Positions 1 to 13,228 of a stretch of DNA of 64,000 nt are shown in pieces. Below the pieces are notes generated by a model, which made no database searches, was not told the origin of the DNA, and was given only the letters and a program-made list of their open reading frames with translations. The stretch covers positions 1-64,000 of the forward strand of contig VWZP01007508.1 of NCBI GenBank assembly GCA_013396995.1, written 5' to 3'. Source of the DNA: Dicaeum eximium (taxonomy: Eukaryota > Chordata > Aves > Passeriformes > Dicaeidae). Every line of letters begins with the position of its first letter. Position 1 is the stretch's first letter. Both the position numbers and the translations under genes were made by a program.

Positions 1-609
1 GTCCTAAACCAGGACATTTTTTTATGATAAAAGTCAGCAGAACTCCTCCAAGTATCAGTATGTGCTATTATATTGCTGTGTCATACTTCTCAGATGTCAA
101 AGGTAACTTTACCCTCAAAAGGTCACTGGGCAACTGTGTGTACAGAATTATTTTATTTTTCTTAAAAAAATTAGAAGGCTGTAAAGCAATATTGCCTGAC
201 TGACAAGTTAATGATCTGCACTTCTCACACATCAAGACAGGCTAAAGACAGTTGAAACTAGCAGAGGACTTGAAATACTCATCACCATCATTATGGGTTT
301 TGTTTCCAAATAAGCAGAGAAATTTGAGTTTTGGGGAGTTTGGCACAGAGTGATGCATTTGTCATTTAAGCACACCATAATCCCCTTGTGAGTGATGTTG
401 TGTGACACACAGCAACATGGCATGTCTAAATGATAAACCACCAGCTCTTCACTGAAATAGTTCACCGCTATTGACACCTTGGTAAGCTGCAATAATTTCA
501 TATTTCCAGGAGAAAAGGAAGCAGAAAATTGGTGTGGCAGAAATAGAGAAAATGTCCATGTGCATTATGTGCTTCCAAGAAGAAAAGGGAACATCAGCTG
601 ACCATTGGG
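1..609. other. Intergenic, no recognised feature
   Basis: AT-rich non-coding sequence. Reading frames are short and have no family resemblance. No tRNA, LTR or simple repeat is evident. Confidence 0.5.
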
Positions 610-870
610 AGTAAAACCAAACTGTACTATGGGGCCCAATGGGATTCATCCCAGGGTACTCAAAGAGCTAGCTGACATTATTGCAGCACCTCTCTCCTTA
701 CTTTTGAAAAGTCTTGGTAGTCCAGATAGGTTCCAGCTGACTGAAAAGTGGCAAAAGTTCAAGAAGGATGAGAAAGAAGACTCTAGTAATTACAGGCTTG
801 TCAGTCTCACTCCGGTGCCTTGTAAAATTAGGGAGAAGGTTATTCCGTCAATCTTACTCAGCAGATTCCA
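610..870 (+). mobile_element. Degenerate CR1-type LINE fragment (reverse transcriptase region)
   Basis: The + frame from 605 reads as a decayed CR1 ORF2 reverse-transcriptase segment. It contains GPNGIHPRVLKELAD, followed by a block resembling the CR1 region with the NYRPVSLT motif (here NYRLVSLTPVPCKI). CR1 is the main avian non-LTR retrotransposon. Only a small internal piece survives, with no catalytic FADD-type box and no 3' tail next to it, so this is a dead fragment and not a gene. The boundaries are approximate. The identification rests on remembered family motifs. Confidence 0.7.
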
Positions 871-3800
871 GTACCTCATAGTTGGGATGCACCCCATGTT
901 TGATCAGCAAGTTTGGAGAATATGCTCAAAAAAAAGATATTAAGCAATCTGCTCCCAAGTCAAGGTTTCTTCCTAATTATCAAATTCACAGCTGTGCACA
1001 GTCACTCAGAAATTACCATACTCTAATGCCACTAACCTCAAATTCCACCTTCTCTAGACAATTTCAGTTTATAAAATACAACCTCTGAATAGGTTTGTCC
1101 CTCCATTACATTAAACAAAACAAAAAAAAAAAAGAAAACTGTTTTCTACAATCATAATACAAGGAAAGCATATTTTAATACAAAGAATATTTTAAACCAA
1201 ACTTCTCATGGAATACAGCTGGTGAGCAGAGGAAGACACAGCTAGCCTAAAACCTAGGATAACCTGGGTCCTCACTTACATATAACCTGTATTTTCATTA
1301 TAACTGATGTATCCTGATATCCCTAGGCTTCAGCTGGGCTGATTATGATGCTGAAACATTCAGAGTGTATTTTTTTATTTGGAAGTAGAAAGCCAAAACA
1401 TAATTTAAGAAAAAAAAGTTACTATTGTCCATAGAAGAGCCTAGCAGTCACCTATGAAATATAAAGCTCAACCTTGATTTCTGCTCAGAAGGAGGGAGCT
1501 CAAATCCAGGTTTTCCATTTTCCTAAAGAATGTATTAAGAAGCAAGCCAGAAACTATTTTACCACTATATTCAGCAGAAGCTGCATTATTATATACAAGG
1601 AAAATAATTCAAGGTTTCCTGGGCCCAGTAGAAGGATCACATATGACAGAGCAACACAGCAGCTCATTAATGAGATCTTACATCTCATTCTTACATTTGT
1701 TATTGGTGATTTTATTGGAAGCCATTTTTTTACAGAAATTTTACTGGAAGCCAAAACAAAATCTCAAGATATTCTTCATCTCAGACAGATGGTCTATTGA
1801 GTGGAATATAGAAATAGCACACATTTTCTCGATGGCATAAATACAATTACATATGTCTTGAAACCTGCTTTCCACATATTTACTCCAAAGAATAACAAAT
1901 CCATTAGTTTCTAGTGCTCAACTTGTCAAAATTGAGAATGTTTTAAGCATACTGGTGAGCTTTCAACTACAAAAACAAGTCAAAAATGGACTCCACATGC
2001 CAACAGAAAGCACTCGCAAGCATTTTCAGAACTGCAATTTAGACATGTGACTTTGGCAAAAATTATGCCTCTAAAAACCTGATCTTTTGGGAGTATCAAT
2101 AAAATTCAGGCTTTTACTCTAAAATACTGAAAATGTAGAAGCAGAAGACAGCCATGAAAAGACAAAAAGCATAAAATCCAAAATGTTTCAATATGCTACA
2201 TTCTTCCACCATAATCTTCTGACAGTGGGTTGGGATTCTGACAGTTTTTAAGGGATTAAAGGTCAAATAAGGCCGGCAATGGTTACCAGAAGCAAAGACA
2301 GCATGCCAGGAAACATGTTACATTTCTGCCTCCTGTAGTCTTTCTTTCAATACACAATGGTACATGGAAATAGGCATGGCGGTTTTTTCATGTTTTTACC
2401 CATTAAACGCAATCCTCCACTGTAAACTCATCAGCTAGAAAGGTGCTACCAAACTGAGATCCTCATGTAGATGCTGAAATGTCTCATTTCTCCCTCCCTA
2501 ATACAGCTCCAGGTATGAAATCATTCCACAGTATCTGTTACCATCTCCTGGATAGTGGTATTCTTTCTCTGCCTTAATGGTGGAAAGTATTTTAACACTA
2601 ACTTTTGGGAACAAACAAATTAACCTCACACCTGACAACAGCACTACATGAAGTGCAGACTGATCTGTTTTCTCTACCCTTCACAGCTGGCAGCTCCAAC
2701 AAATTATAACCTTGTTTGTGAAACACCTAGCAGAGAATTCTATGCCTTGCAAAAATAGCAGCCTTTGACATGAAACCATGAACAGACCTCCTAGAGAGGC
2801 AATGTGACAGGAAGTTAATTTGAAAAGTCACCAAATTAAGTGTTCTTACCTCAGGTAATTAGATAACTGCCTAAGTAGTAAACATGTCCAAGAGAGTAAT
2901 CAAACAATTGGAGTAACAAGGAGACAAATACTGTCATTGTTAAATGGAAAGTTAATTTAAAATCAGCTGCTCTATCAGCAAAACCTGTTTTAAAATGGTG
3001 TGTTGATACTATTAAATGAAAGACAAATATTTGGCATTAAACATGCTCAAACTGTTCACACTGCACAATAACATTCTTAATAAATAACTGAATAAACCTG
3101 AGTCAAGATCAGTCTGGTGCCCCTGAGAAACTAGAGCCTCATTACCAATATCATTATCTAAAACTAATTAGTAGTTGGTGATTGTAGCCTGCTGGCACTA
3201 GGAAGCTGATTAACATTCCTCAGAAACAAACAGGGCTGGGTTGGGGGAGGAGAGGGATATTTCCCTTCTGCTTCAGACTCGAAGAACAGAAAAGGAATTA
3301 AATATTTAATACCTGTGAACATTGCGGCTCTGTTTCTTTCATTAATCTCTATAATGGGCTGGTATTTACTGTGCTTGAGGCATTTTCATTGCTTGACATA
3401 TGTTGAGTTCTGAATTTTTCACCTGGTTTGATGACAGAAATAGAAATCTTAAAGTGCAATTAAATATTTTATTAGCATTGTTTAATTAAATAAATACTGG
3501 ATTAACTTGTCAAAGCAGATTTCACTAGCATCCTAGAACAGCATTTTCATTTTTCTTTATGAATGTATTCTATGCCTAAATACTGTGATGATTAGTATAA
3601 TTACTTTAAATAGTACTGGATGCTTTCAGGGGAGAGGGATGGACCAGTTACTGAGTACTCAACAAAAAACAGTTCTTTTAATTTCCCTAATAATTTGCTA
3701 TGTGACTATTTTCTTCCTTTTTTAATTGAAGAATGAGTCCATTTTAAAATCCTAAACTGAGGTTTAGGGTAAACTTTAACTCCATACCAGAAGAAAACCC

Positions 3801-5670
3801 TGCAGTGTGTCATAAGTCCAAGTTTCTAATTCAGTGGACATAGTAAGAGCCAGATCTGCAAGTAAACTTTCAACAACTGAGATAGCTGCACTGGAAAATT
3901 TTCTTTCTGCTACTATCCAGCCACCTTGTAAACCTGTGTTGTTATAAGTACTTCATGCCCAATGTAAACCTCTAACACAGTAAAAGCTCAGATGAGCAAG
4001 GGGTGAAGTTGCACTTGTATCTCTGCTGGTGTTCTGTACATATATATGAATATGCACAGACACAGATAAACTATGGAGAGAAGACAGACCTGTTGACTCT
4101 GCTGAAAACAAAGCAGGGTTATTTTTCTATCCTTTTTTTGGTTAATATTCTGAAGCACTACACTGAGAGCTGAGACAAGTCAGTGCACTACTGACCTCCA
4201 GTGAACCAGGTGCTCAGCACCATGACCAAAATCCTCAAGGCTGCTTCTTTTAGTTTCAATATCTTCCTTTGTCTGAGTGGGAGATTATTCCCTCTAACTT
4301 AATGAACTGTCAGAAAACTAATATTTGTGCAGTCCTAAGTACACAAAAATATATGACATCCGCATTATAAAGAACACTAATTTTTGACAGAAAAGTTATT
4401 TAAAGCAACAGGTAATATGACATAAAGGAAAAGCACAATGCTGTATATAGAAGTCTTTATTTCTGTCATACCCTAAATATAAGTACTAGACATTTTGTTT
4501 AAAGTAATTTATTCATAAGATTAATTACAACACTCACGTGATGTGTGCAACATTCAAAATGTGTCTTGGTGCAAAAAATACACAACTAGCACAAAATGCT
4601 TCTACAAAGTAGTGAGGAGCACCAGTAAGACTAAGCCGAACAAATTGAAAATGCTGAAGTTTCCTAAGCTTTGGATTTTAATACAGGTGATCATGAGGCT
4701 GTATTAATAACACTCAGCCTCAGGAGAAATGTTCACTATTTATATATAGCAACTGAAACAAATTACAGATTAGGTATTTCTGATTAGAGTAATAGTTTAC
4801 TATGAGATTGGTACCTTTTACATAAACACATGTCTGAATGCTGAAGAATTGTACAATTTGAATGCACCTGCATTCCATAAGTCTATCCTGGCTTAGGAGG
4901 ACATCATGTGGCAGAATAATATATGAAAAGACACTGCAACTCTCCCACACAAAAACCCCTCCTTCGACAGCTGCTGCCCCTTGCAGCCAAAAATATTCAA
5001 TACTGTCAAGAGACTCGGTGAATGTATAAGCAGTGTCCAAAATGGGGTATTAGGATACAACAGATGATTATTAAGATGATCTGCAATTCTGATACAAAGG
5101 TGGGGGTGAATGACTGGACTCAGAGGAGGTTTCCTCAGTTACCAAGCCCTAAGCAGCCATTTTAAAATTTTGGAAGCACACAGTCCCACTTACAGTATTA
5201 AATTTCCCCCTTCTGTGCTCTTGGATCAAACTGCTTTTGCCAAAGCCCTACCAAAAGCAGGAATTTGTGCAAATGTGACCTGAAAGCATCCACAAGAAAC
5301 TCCAAGGAATATATGAAAGAGCCCCATCCTACTTCATCAATAAAATCTCTCACTAATATCTCCATGATTACTAGCACTTGAATCAAAAAGTAAGAGTTCT
5401 AGAGAGGTATTTCTGGAATTTGTGTTGCATTTATCTTAAAACCCATTTGATTTCCCTTGCCAGAGGCTGATAGTAAATTCTTAGAATATCAGATGAAGGT
5501 GGAATCTACTGACATATGAATTTTAAAATTTAAAACTAAAGTAATCCGCTTTAGTTATAATAGTATATAAATTATGGATTAAATTCAGAATGTTATGATA
5601 TCAGTCAAGGAAATAAGAACTGAAAGGAAAAAGAACAATTTAATGGTATGGTTAACAGTGGACATAGAAA
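871..5670. other. Intergenic, AT-rich, no gene seen
   Basis: About 4.8 kb without a convincing exon, RNA gene or intact repeat. All open frames are 110 codons or shorter and show no codon bias or domain. The interval 2820-3560 is rich in TAATTA-type cores and is listed as a finding because it could be a conserved non-coding element. A short A-run lies near 1117-1134. Confidence 0.5.
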
Positions 5671-5676
5671 TTCACC
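5671..5676. repeat. Target-site duplication, left copy (TTCACC)
   Basis: The hexamer TTCACC directly abuts the left end of the solo LTR and is repeated exactly at 6133-6138 beyond its right end. Six-base duplications are typical of class II (ERVK-like) retroviral integrases. Confidence 0.8.
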
Positions 5677-6132
5677 TGAAGAGTGTTGCTTCGAGCCAGA
5701 TCTTATGAGCTCTCAGCGATCCCTTCATACCCGGAATAGCCCAGCTACCCGGATGGCTTCAAAATGAGCAGGATGGCTCTTGTGGCGGTGTTTGAAACAG
5801 AAAAAGGTTTAATAAGAAACAAAACAACAAACTCTTTACAGAGAAAAGCCGTGCCAGGGCAAGAGATGCTTGCTCCTGCTAAGCACCCCACAAAAGCGAT
5901 CAAATCTTTTGTTCTGTCCCTTTTCTACCTAATGGCTCAGGCGGGACTTTTTGGCTCTGGTCCAATCCAACAGCCCCAAGTTTGAGGTGAGGGGCAAAGG
6001 GTCCTATGAGGTGTCCCTAGTACTGAATTCGGAGAGAAGTTTCTGGAGTTTTTGCCTTTTTTAGGAGACAAGGAGTACCTGGAAATTCTATTGTAATTTG
6101 GTCACCCTGTCAACAGGAGGCACACTGCTACA
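5677..6132 (-). mobile_element. Solo LTR of an endogenous retrovirus, probably ERVK-like
   Basis: This 456-base element starts TGAAGAG and ends GCTACA on the + strand, giving the canonical TG...CA ends. It is flanked by the perfect 6-base duplication TTCACC. Read on the - strand it starts TGTAGCAGTG, carries an ATTAAA polyadenylation signal (complement at 5808-5813) about two thirds of the way in, and ends in TCTTCA. No primer-binding site, gag, pol or env sequence adjoins it, so recombination between two LTRs probably removed the provirus interior. The intact duplication and ends suggest a fairly young insertion. Orientation is inferred from the polyadenylation signal. The subfamily name cannot be assigned without a repeat library. 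Confidence 0.82.
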
Positions 6133-6138
6133 TTCACC
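6133..6138. repeat. Target-site duplication, right copy (TTCACC)
   Basis: Exact match to 5671-5676, immediately outside the CA end of the LTR. Confidence 0.8.
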
Positions 6139-6258
6139 CCTGAAGACATGTCATGAAAGAGGAAAAAAATCTGGAAAAGAAAAATTCAAGGAAATTTTTG
6201 TCATTCCTGTTTCTGCCAGAAGACATAGGTTTGGGTCATGCTATCTCCTTTCATAAAA

Positions 6259-6397
6259 GCCCTGAGATGAGCTCAGCTGGTCAGAGCATGGTGCTAATAA
6301 CACCAAGACTGTGGGTTTGATCCTTGTATGGGCCATCCACCTAAGAGTTGGACTTGATCCTTCTGGGTCCCTTCCAACTCAGACTATTCTGTGATCA
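6259..6397 (+). mobile_element. tRNA-Ile-derived SINE with CR1 tail (TguSINE1-like)
   Basis: The head (about 6259-6332) is a tRNA-Ile relative. An A-box-like stretch GAGCTCAGCTGG lies at 6269-6280, GTGCTAATAAC follows, and a B-box-like GGTTTGATCC sits at 6314-6323, where the normal C of GGTTCGATCC has become T as expected from CpG decay. The tail (about 6333-6397) is a CR1 3' end with GAGTTGGACTTGATCC, GGTCCCTTCCAACTC and ATTCTGTGAT. A tRNA head on a CR1 tail is the design of the passerine TguSINE1 family, which CR1 machinery would have mobilised. The 3' hairpin/octamer array is reduced to about one unit. This is a retroposed copy, not a functional tRNA gene. Confidence 0.85.
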
Positions 6398-9300
6398 CAG
6401 AAGTATTCTTAAAGTATTTTTTTCACTGATTTAGAAGAACTATCACAGACAGTAACACTACTTTTCAATGCATTCTAAACTTAAATCCTCCCTAGGGATG
6501 AGAAGAATTCTGTAATGCTGACTTTAAACACATAACTGAGATGTCCTGCAATATTTCTATTTACAAAGCTTTTGTAATCAGTCTCAGTCTGTTCATACTC
6601 AAATAATCCAGGCATTTCTTCCCTTACTACAGTATCATTCAGTAACCCTGGATCTTCCACTCTATTCCTACATTCTTCATGTAATATAAACTGACAAAAT
6701 AAGTTTGTGCATTCCCATAACTCAACTCAGTGAGCAATTCTAGATTTATTTGAAACAAACCTCCCCAGAAGAGTTCTGACAGCACAAGAAACTGCACGAC
6801 CAAATCTGCAAGCTGGGTGACACTTCCAAGCACAGATCAATTAGCCATGAAGGCTGAGCAAAATAATTGTGCTTCTAATCAGTGAGGTCCCAGAGCAGCA
6901 TTCTGGCAGGAGCAACTGGAAAGAAACACACCTATACACCATGTTTGCATGTGTATATCTTGGGGGGGGGGAAAAAAAAAAGCTTACGTAGCAGGAGAGG
7001 AGAGCTGAGGCCTTTCAAGTTCATTAACAGCGTTTTTAAACAATGTAGGATATCTCAGAGCAGGTGAGGTGCGTGACAAAGCAGTTTCAAGACTAAGTTT
7101 GGATGTTTTTAAAGGGATTTATAAGATGTGATGAATGCTGCTGCAGCAGAGAGGTGGATTCTGTGATCCAGTGAGTCACTTCCAGTCTCACATTCCTGTT
7201 CTGCAGACAGAGATTGGGAAAGTATAGCAAAAATAACAGTAGCAACTTACAGCAAGACCACAGCTGTTCACTGCCTTGGTCAGAATCAAACTTAAGTACA
7301 AAATAAAAGAAACCTGCTTTTCAGGTTATTCTGAGAGAGAAAAAGAGAAAACTGCATGGTTAAAATCACACCATATAAAACGGGACATAGGATCACCAAG
7401 TCTGCTGTGACTACATTAGGTAAAACTCATTACTGAATAAAAGAATAAAATTGTCTTTATCTGGTCTCATCAAAACTGCTGTGGAGAAGTCAACAGTATA
7501 AAGTGATTCTTCTGTCATTCTTGCTTACTTCCTGCTTTAACTGCTTTTGCTTTTTCCTAGGCAAACACATCAATAGGTAGAATACTTTTAAGAAAGGAAA
7601 AAACCAGTATCAATGAAAGCACATTGGTGTTGCAGAGGAGACTTCTATTTAAACAGATCCCTCCACACCTATTGAAGTGAAGCAACAGAAGGATTACAGA
7701 GCCTGTGCCACCAGAACAGTATTTTATCTCAGTGAAAGAGGAAAGGGAAAAAGAAGAGTATTTACAAGTGAACATACTGTTCTTAGGACCCTGAAGGAAC
7801 ACTTCCCAAGGTCTGTCTAACAAATACTCCCTGTGAGGGACAGAAATCTCTGTGTGCCAGCGAGGGAGCTTGCACAATGGGATTTCAGCCTCACCTGCCC
7901 CCATCAGTCCTGTCTGGTACAGCCAGTAGGATAAAATGCAGAAAGGAGGAATGCAAATTTCTTCAGTCTCAGTGCTCAGACAACAAGGAAAAGGTTCTTA
8001 TCAGCCAGTATCCAAAACAACCCAAGGGCAGGTTTCCGGGAGCCCGGCTGCAGAGGGCACGCACTTGAGCATGCAGCCTCTGCCATTCTCACATCTCCTG
8101 GTTCCCTCCAGACTCCTGATCTACATCTCCCACCTGCTGGGTAAATCACATGCTCCCCAGCAGTAAGATTTGTCTCATGGATTGCTGTTTCCTACATCGG
8201 GATTGTTGCAGTTCCAAACCTCAGGTGGCTGTTCCAGTTGCCTGGGACAGGATTGTGCAGCCTCGCCTGGCAGGTATTTTGAAAGGATTTTGCATCTCAT
8301 CCTTTCAGCAGTTGGGTGAAAAATTTCTTGAGCATCTGAGATGACATGTATTTGGGGTTTTACACTTAGTAAAAAAGATATTTATCCAACAGATGGAAAC
8401 ATGACAAACTAGTCTGTAAAGTAAGCACGTCTTCTGAGAATCTCATGCCTGAGTCAATATCCGTAGCTGGCAGGAGACTTACGATTTTAAAAGTGTCATT
8501 GCACACAACTGAGAAAATGTCAGAGTCAATCCTCCCTCTTCTTTATATAAAAGATCTGTTGATAACCTAGGAAACATGAGTAATCTGAGTAATTGAGAAA
8601 AAATCTAATACATTGGAGGAGCTATTTATACACAGGATGAGTCAAAATTACATTTGTTGTATGTACTGTAATAAATTCAAGATTTGAAAAATCTTCAATA
8701 GGGCCTAATCTACAATTAAAATCTTTTTCCACCCTGGAAAGGTTGGCTAAAAGGATGACAAAAAAAAAATCACAGCCCTGCTTAGCACTTTCATGTAGCA
8801 ATTCACTTCTTAAAGACATAAATGTATTTGAGGAAAGGAAATTGCTTTTGAGTTTCTTTTATTGAGCTGTAGAGGCAAAAGAATTATCTCTTTAAGTTGC
8901 TTTTATGCAAGTGGGAATTGTCAATGGCAGCACAGAAAACTTCAGTAGAAAACAAACTGAACACTGGGCCCAATCTAAACAACACATTTAACACTGGTCA
9001 TCTTTGATATTTACTTCCAGGCCTGAACTTTGCAGACAGAGTATTTACCTAACTAGTAAGAGGTGGTACAGCTGTGTTTGTATTAGCAGACACAAATATT
9101 ACCTTGATTTCCTTTACTTCCATCACATATTGTGCCACCAGAGTTATGGAGAACTGAAAACATTTGGGCACGTAGACATAATAAACTCTTTCCTAGTAAA
9201 AAACCAGTGACCCTAGCATTTTGATTGCACAACTTATCACAAGCCACAGGAAAAAGAAGATGTGACATTTCATCCTGAAGAGCCCTTTGTCAACAATTAT

Positions 9301-12300
9301 TTGTTGAGGCAAAATTCAGGAAAAATTGCTTTCTACTTCCTCACTGATAACATTTATGAATATTATCAATAAGATCTTAAGAGTATCTCTAAAGCTTTTG
9401 TTCTGCTTGAAGGCACTTCACAGATTATCTCTACATAAAATATTAAGCAAATCAGAAAGAATAATCTGCATGAATGACCAGAAATTACTTGTCTTTACTC
9501 TTTGCACTTGTTTTTTTGTTGTTTTGGGGGACTTTAAAATTTATTTAAATATGTACTGCTACCTTCTAGAACAGAAATTCATGAAAATGTTCTTGTCAAG
9601 ACTTCATAAGCATGAACATGCTTTTGGAAATCAATTAGTTCTGTAGCACCTAACTTTTTGTAAAATAACTTCCACTCTTGTGCAAGACCTTCGACTTGAC
9701 AGATGTCAAATACCAACTCAAAGGAAAAAATCCTAATTAAACAGTCAGATCACAACCGTATGAACTCAAGAAGTTACACTCAAGCACTTACAGGTTTTTT
9801 TTCAGGAAACTCTCTCTCCTTTCTACAGGTCTTCTTGGTGAATAATTTCTGTAAAGTTGAGTATTTTTGGGGTCAGACCTCAGTACATAATTTTACACTT
9901 TCTTCTTTGATGCTTTCTCAAAACAGAGGTGCTTTTAACCTGCACAGTGCACTTACTCATTGCTTATAAATTGGCACATCACAGAGAATTGTTATTCTTC
10001 TCCTCCATTTGTATCCAAAATTTGAAAGTTACCTCTGATTCCCCATCAGACACACCTCTCACAGGTGTCACATACTTCAGCAGAACTAATTCACCATCTT
10101 TACAGGGCTGCTGATAGATGTTTCAGTCTTAAAAACATATTGACAGCCACCATTTTTCAAAATACTTCAGAAGAAACACATTTTTAAACTTCATTTCAAT
10201 CAATAATAATGACCAAAGATTACAGTGGCAAAAATACTGTGTAGTTATTTGTTTTCCTACGTCTCAAGTCAGCTCTCTGTTGCAGGTATCTTGTGAAAGG
10301 CTGGAGGAGAAAAATACAGTTTTGGTATTTTTCAGTGACTTTTTTTTCAACCACAGTTGCTCAGCTTCTGAATACATATGAACATGCAGAAAGATCCAGA
10401 AAATCAGACTGAGAATTAAAGAGAATACAAAAACCTGCAGGGAATTAATTATTTGTTACATATGCCATTGCCTTTTTTCAAAATAAAAGGCCAAATCCTG
10501 AGGGACCAAGCAGCATTTACTATTCAAGCAATGGTTAGAATTACTCAGGCCCTAAATAAGATTAAAAAGCAGATGTTCACAATAAGATCAAACCTCAAAT
10601 GCTCAGGGGTCAGAGAGTTTTTGAATGTGGTGCACTACACTATATTATTTTTCACAAATAAGATGCTGAGGATGCTCACAGATACCCAGCAGAATTTAAA
10701 AATATCTCCAACTCAAAGAAATTAAATGCTGCTCACCACATGATCTTAAAATCAGTTCTATGAAGAAAGGACTTCCCAGCTCCAGGGTTTCTGCTGAGTT
10801 CTGAGAAACATATTGGTTCTCTTAGCCAACTTTCTCAATGTTATGGCTCCTAACCCCATGCTAACTCTGCTGCCAGTCTTTTATAATCTGCAATCACAGT
10901 TTACCAAAACCTGCTTTACACTGTACTCTGGCAAAACTCCCACTGACCACCACACATGCTGATGTAGTGCTGAAGGAAGTATCACATGTGGAACAGCAAT
11001 ATAAAGTGGTTCACAAAGTGGGAGAGAGTTTGGGCTAAAAGAATGCTTATTTTACATGTATTATTTTTAAAAAGACAGGTTTCAGTTATGGATTGACTCC
11101 CTTTACAAAAGGCCAACAATATTCATGTGTAAAGCTACATAAATGCTGCAGCTGTCATGCTGAGGCTTGTAAAAGCTTTGGTACAAATTTCTGCATGGCT
11201 CATTACCTCTGCTCACCTGACCACTTACCTATTTTAAGTAAAGTCTGTGTAAAAAGTGCCATGGCCTCTGGCTTTGTGTTCTCACCTTGGTGGGACTGGC
11301 TTCCCCTGAGAGCCATACCAAACACAGGTGCAATACAGCGTTGTGCAGATAGTTGTTTAAACAGAGTTTGAATACTAAGATGTAGGGTTGGATTCCATCC
11401 TGCTTTGTAGTCCATTTTTAGACTACCTCATGAAAATGAATGCATTCATTCCTCAGAGCAAGTCCTGCTTCATCTGAATGAGGCAGCAGAATCAGCCTCC
11501 TCATCTCAGCTTTCCTCATGGGCTTCCGTGCTACAACTCCTGTAAACAACCACAGTCTCAGAAGACAAGCCTTGGCAAGAAATCCATAATTCTACTACTT
11601 TCACAAGTGTTTGAATTATATAACCTTCTTCGGTTCCACCATTATTACAGGACTATCATATTTCTCTGTATTCACTGCTGCATATTTTACAGTACTGACT
11701 CAGAAGAATAAAGCTAGCAATAGTATTGTCTGCAACTAATGCTATGGAATTAAGTGGTGCACTGGATTTCATGCAAGGCCTTCAACTTATCAGTTATCAT
11801 TTTATGAAGAATAAAAATATTTGCAGTCAGGGAAATCTCTCTTAGTTGCAGCTTTAGAAAAAGGTAAATAGGGAAGGCTTTGAAATAGTAAAATCACATA
11901 TATGGAAGACACCTTTCTGTCCATGTTGGTTATGAAACAGAATGTCATCACTTACCAGGTGAGTCCTTTGTTATTAACCAGACAATCACCTTTCCTTGTG
12001 AACACCTTTATATTCTACCATGTTTCCCTCTCTCATCCTAGCACAGAGAATAAATACTGGAATTTTTTTTCATCAGTGAATATAGAGAATTTATTTTCAA
12101 AGGGCAGACGGAACTAATTCCCTACAGTCTGGCAGAATATGTTTATTTTTCAAACCATCCAATCAATGAGGACATCTTTATGAGTTTGTAAGTTCACACC
12201 AGGAATATGCTTTTGAAGGGAATCTCCTGACCATTCCCTCTCACCTTACCTTGTTTCATCCAGCCCAGATCAGAGAGTATAGCCAGGTAGCCCCAAAAGG

Positions 12301-13156
12301 CACAAAGCTGAAAGATGCACTCTACAGATTCTGCAGAGCAGAGCCAGCTATTACTGGACTTTCAGTTCACAGGAGCAAACTGGAGCTAGTTCAAAGCACA
12401 TTCCCATCTTTCCACCCACTCACATGCAGTGTGGACATCAGGTTCTTGGCACCAAAGGCAAACCAGCTCTAACTGCACGGCACCACTTGCAAATGTAGAC
12501 ATGGACAATATTAGGTCAAGGTGCTGAGCAGGCTGGAGCCAAATTTTGCATGGCAGGATGTATTTCCTTTTTGCATCTCAGCTTTCCTCTTAATAAAACT
12601 TCCTTTGATTAAACTATTCTAAAAATAGATGATTTTGTTTGCCTGGGAGGAATGGAGCAAGTTAGATTCACCTATGTCAGGAAGTTCAGGATGGAAAGTC
12701 AAAGTTGGAGCAACCACAGCACCTTATCTGCGTGCACAAAGATGAATGTACTGAATGTGTGGGCTACATAGTTCCTTTTATCATGTCTAGAGTCTGCTAT
12801 CATGCTTATCCTGCGAATCCAACACGTTATCCCTGAAGATTGAAAGGTTGTGTATTTATTTCAGCCTGTTTTGTGGCAAACAATTTCATCTCTCCACTGA
12901 AGCACTTAAAAAAAAAAAAGGCAAATTTGGAAATCACAGCTAAAATAGAGAGAGACAACTAGGAATATAATAGATTAATAAAATGCATTTATTTAGTCTG
13001 GATATGAACTCACAACTTAGATAGGTTTTGCTCTTTTTGAAGCACTATTGTAGAAAGGATGAAGAGGGTGGATGAACTAACTCTATTAGAAGATTGAACT
13101 GTTCTTCAAAAATAACCCCGATTTTTCTGTCCAAAAAATGAAAAATAAATGTACTG
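6398..13156. other. Intergenic, no gene seen
   Basis: AT-rich, with short unrelated frames only. A homopurine run of Gs followed by As lies at about 6962-6980. The stretch 7120-7195 (AGTGAGTCACTTCCAGTCTC region) vaguely recalls a decayed CR1 3' end but is too diverged to call. An A-run is at about 12908-12919. No RNA gene or exon pattern was recognised. Confidence 0.45.
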
Positions 13157-13228
13157 AATAGAATAGAATAGTTCAGTTGGAAGGGACCTACAATGATCAT
13201 CTATTTCAACTGACTGACCACACAGGTA
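13157..13228 (-). mobile_element. CR1 LINE 3' end fragment
   Basis: Reads GAATAGAATAGAATAG, then TTGGAAGGGACCT and ATGATCATCTA. This is the complement of the CR1 terminal repeat and of the conserved block just upstream of it. The element lies in reverse orientation with its 3' terminus at the left. Only the last ~70 bases are recognisable, the usual 5' truncation. Confidence 0.7.

Noticed and set aside
605..943. 112-codon frame as a protein-coding gene
   Set aside because: It resembles a decayed piece of CR1 reverse transcriptase, with no catalytic core and no flanking exons.
6259..6332. A functional tRNA-Ile gene
   Set aside because: The B box is mutated, the acceptor ends do not pair well, and the sequence continues directly into a CR1 tail, so it is a SINE head.
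7052..7200. A further CR1 3' end
   Set aside because: Only a vague resemblance in the last 50 bases; too diverged to support without a library search.
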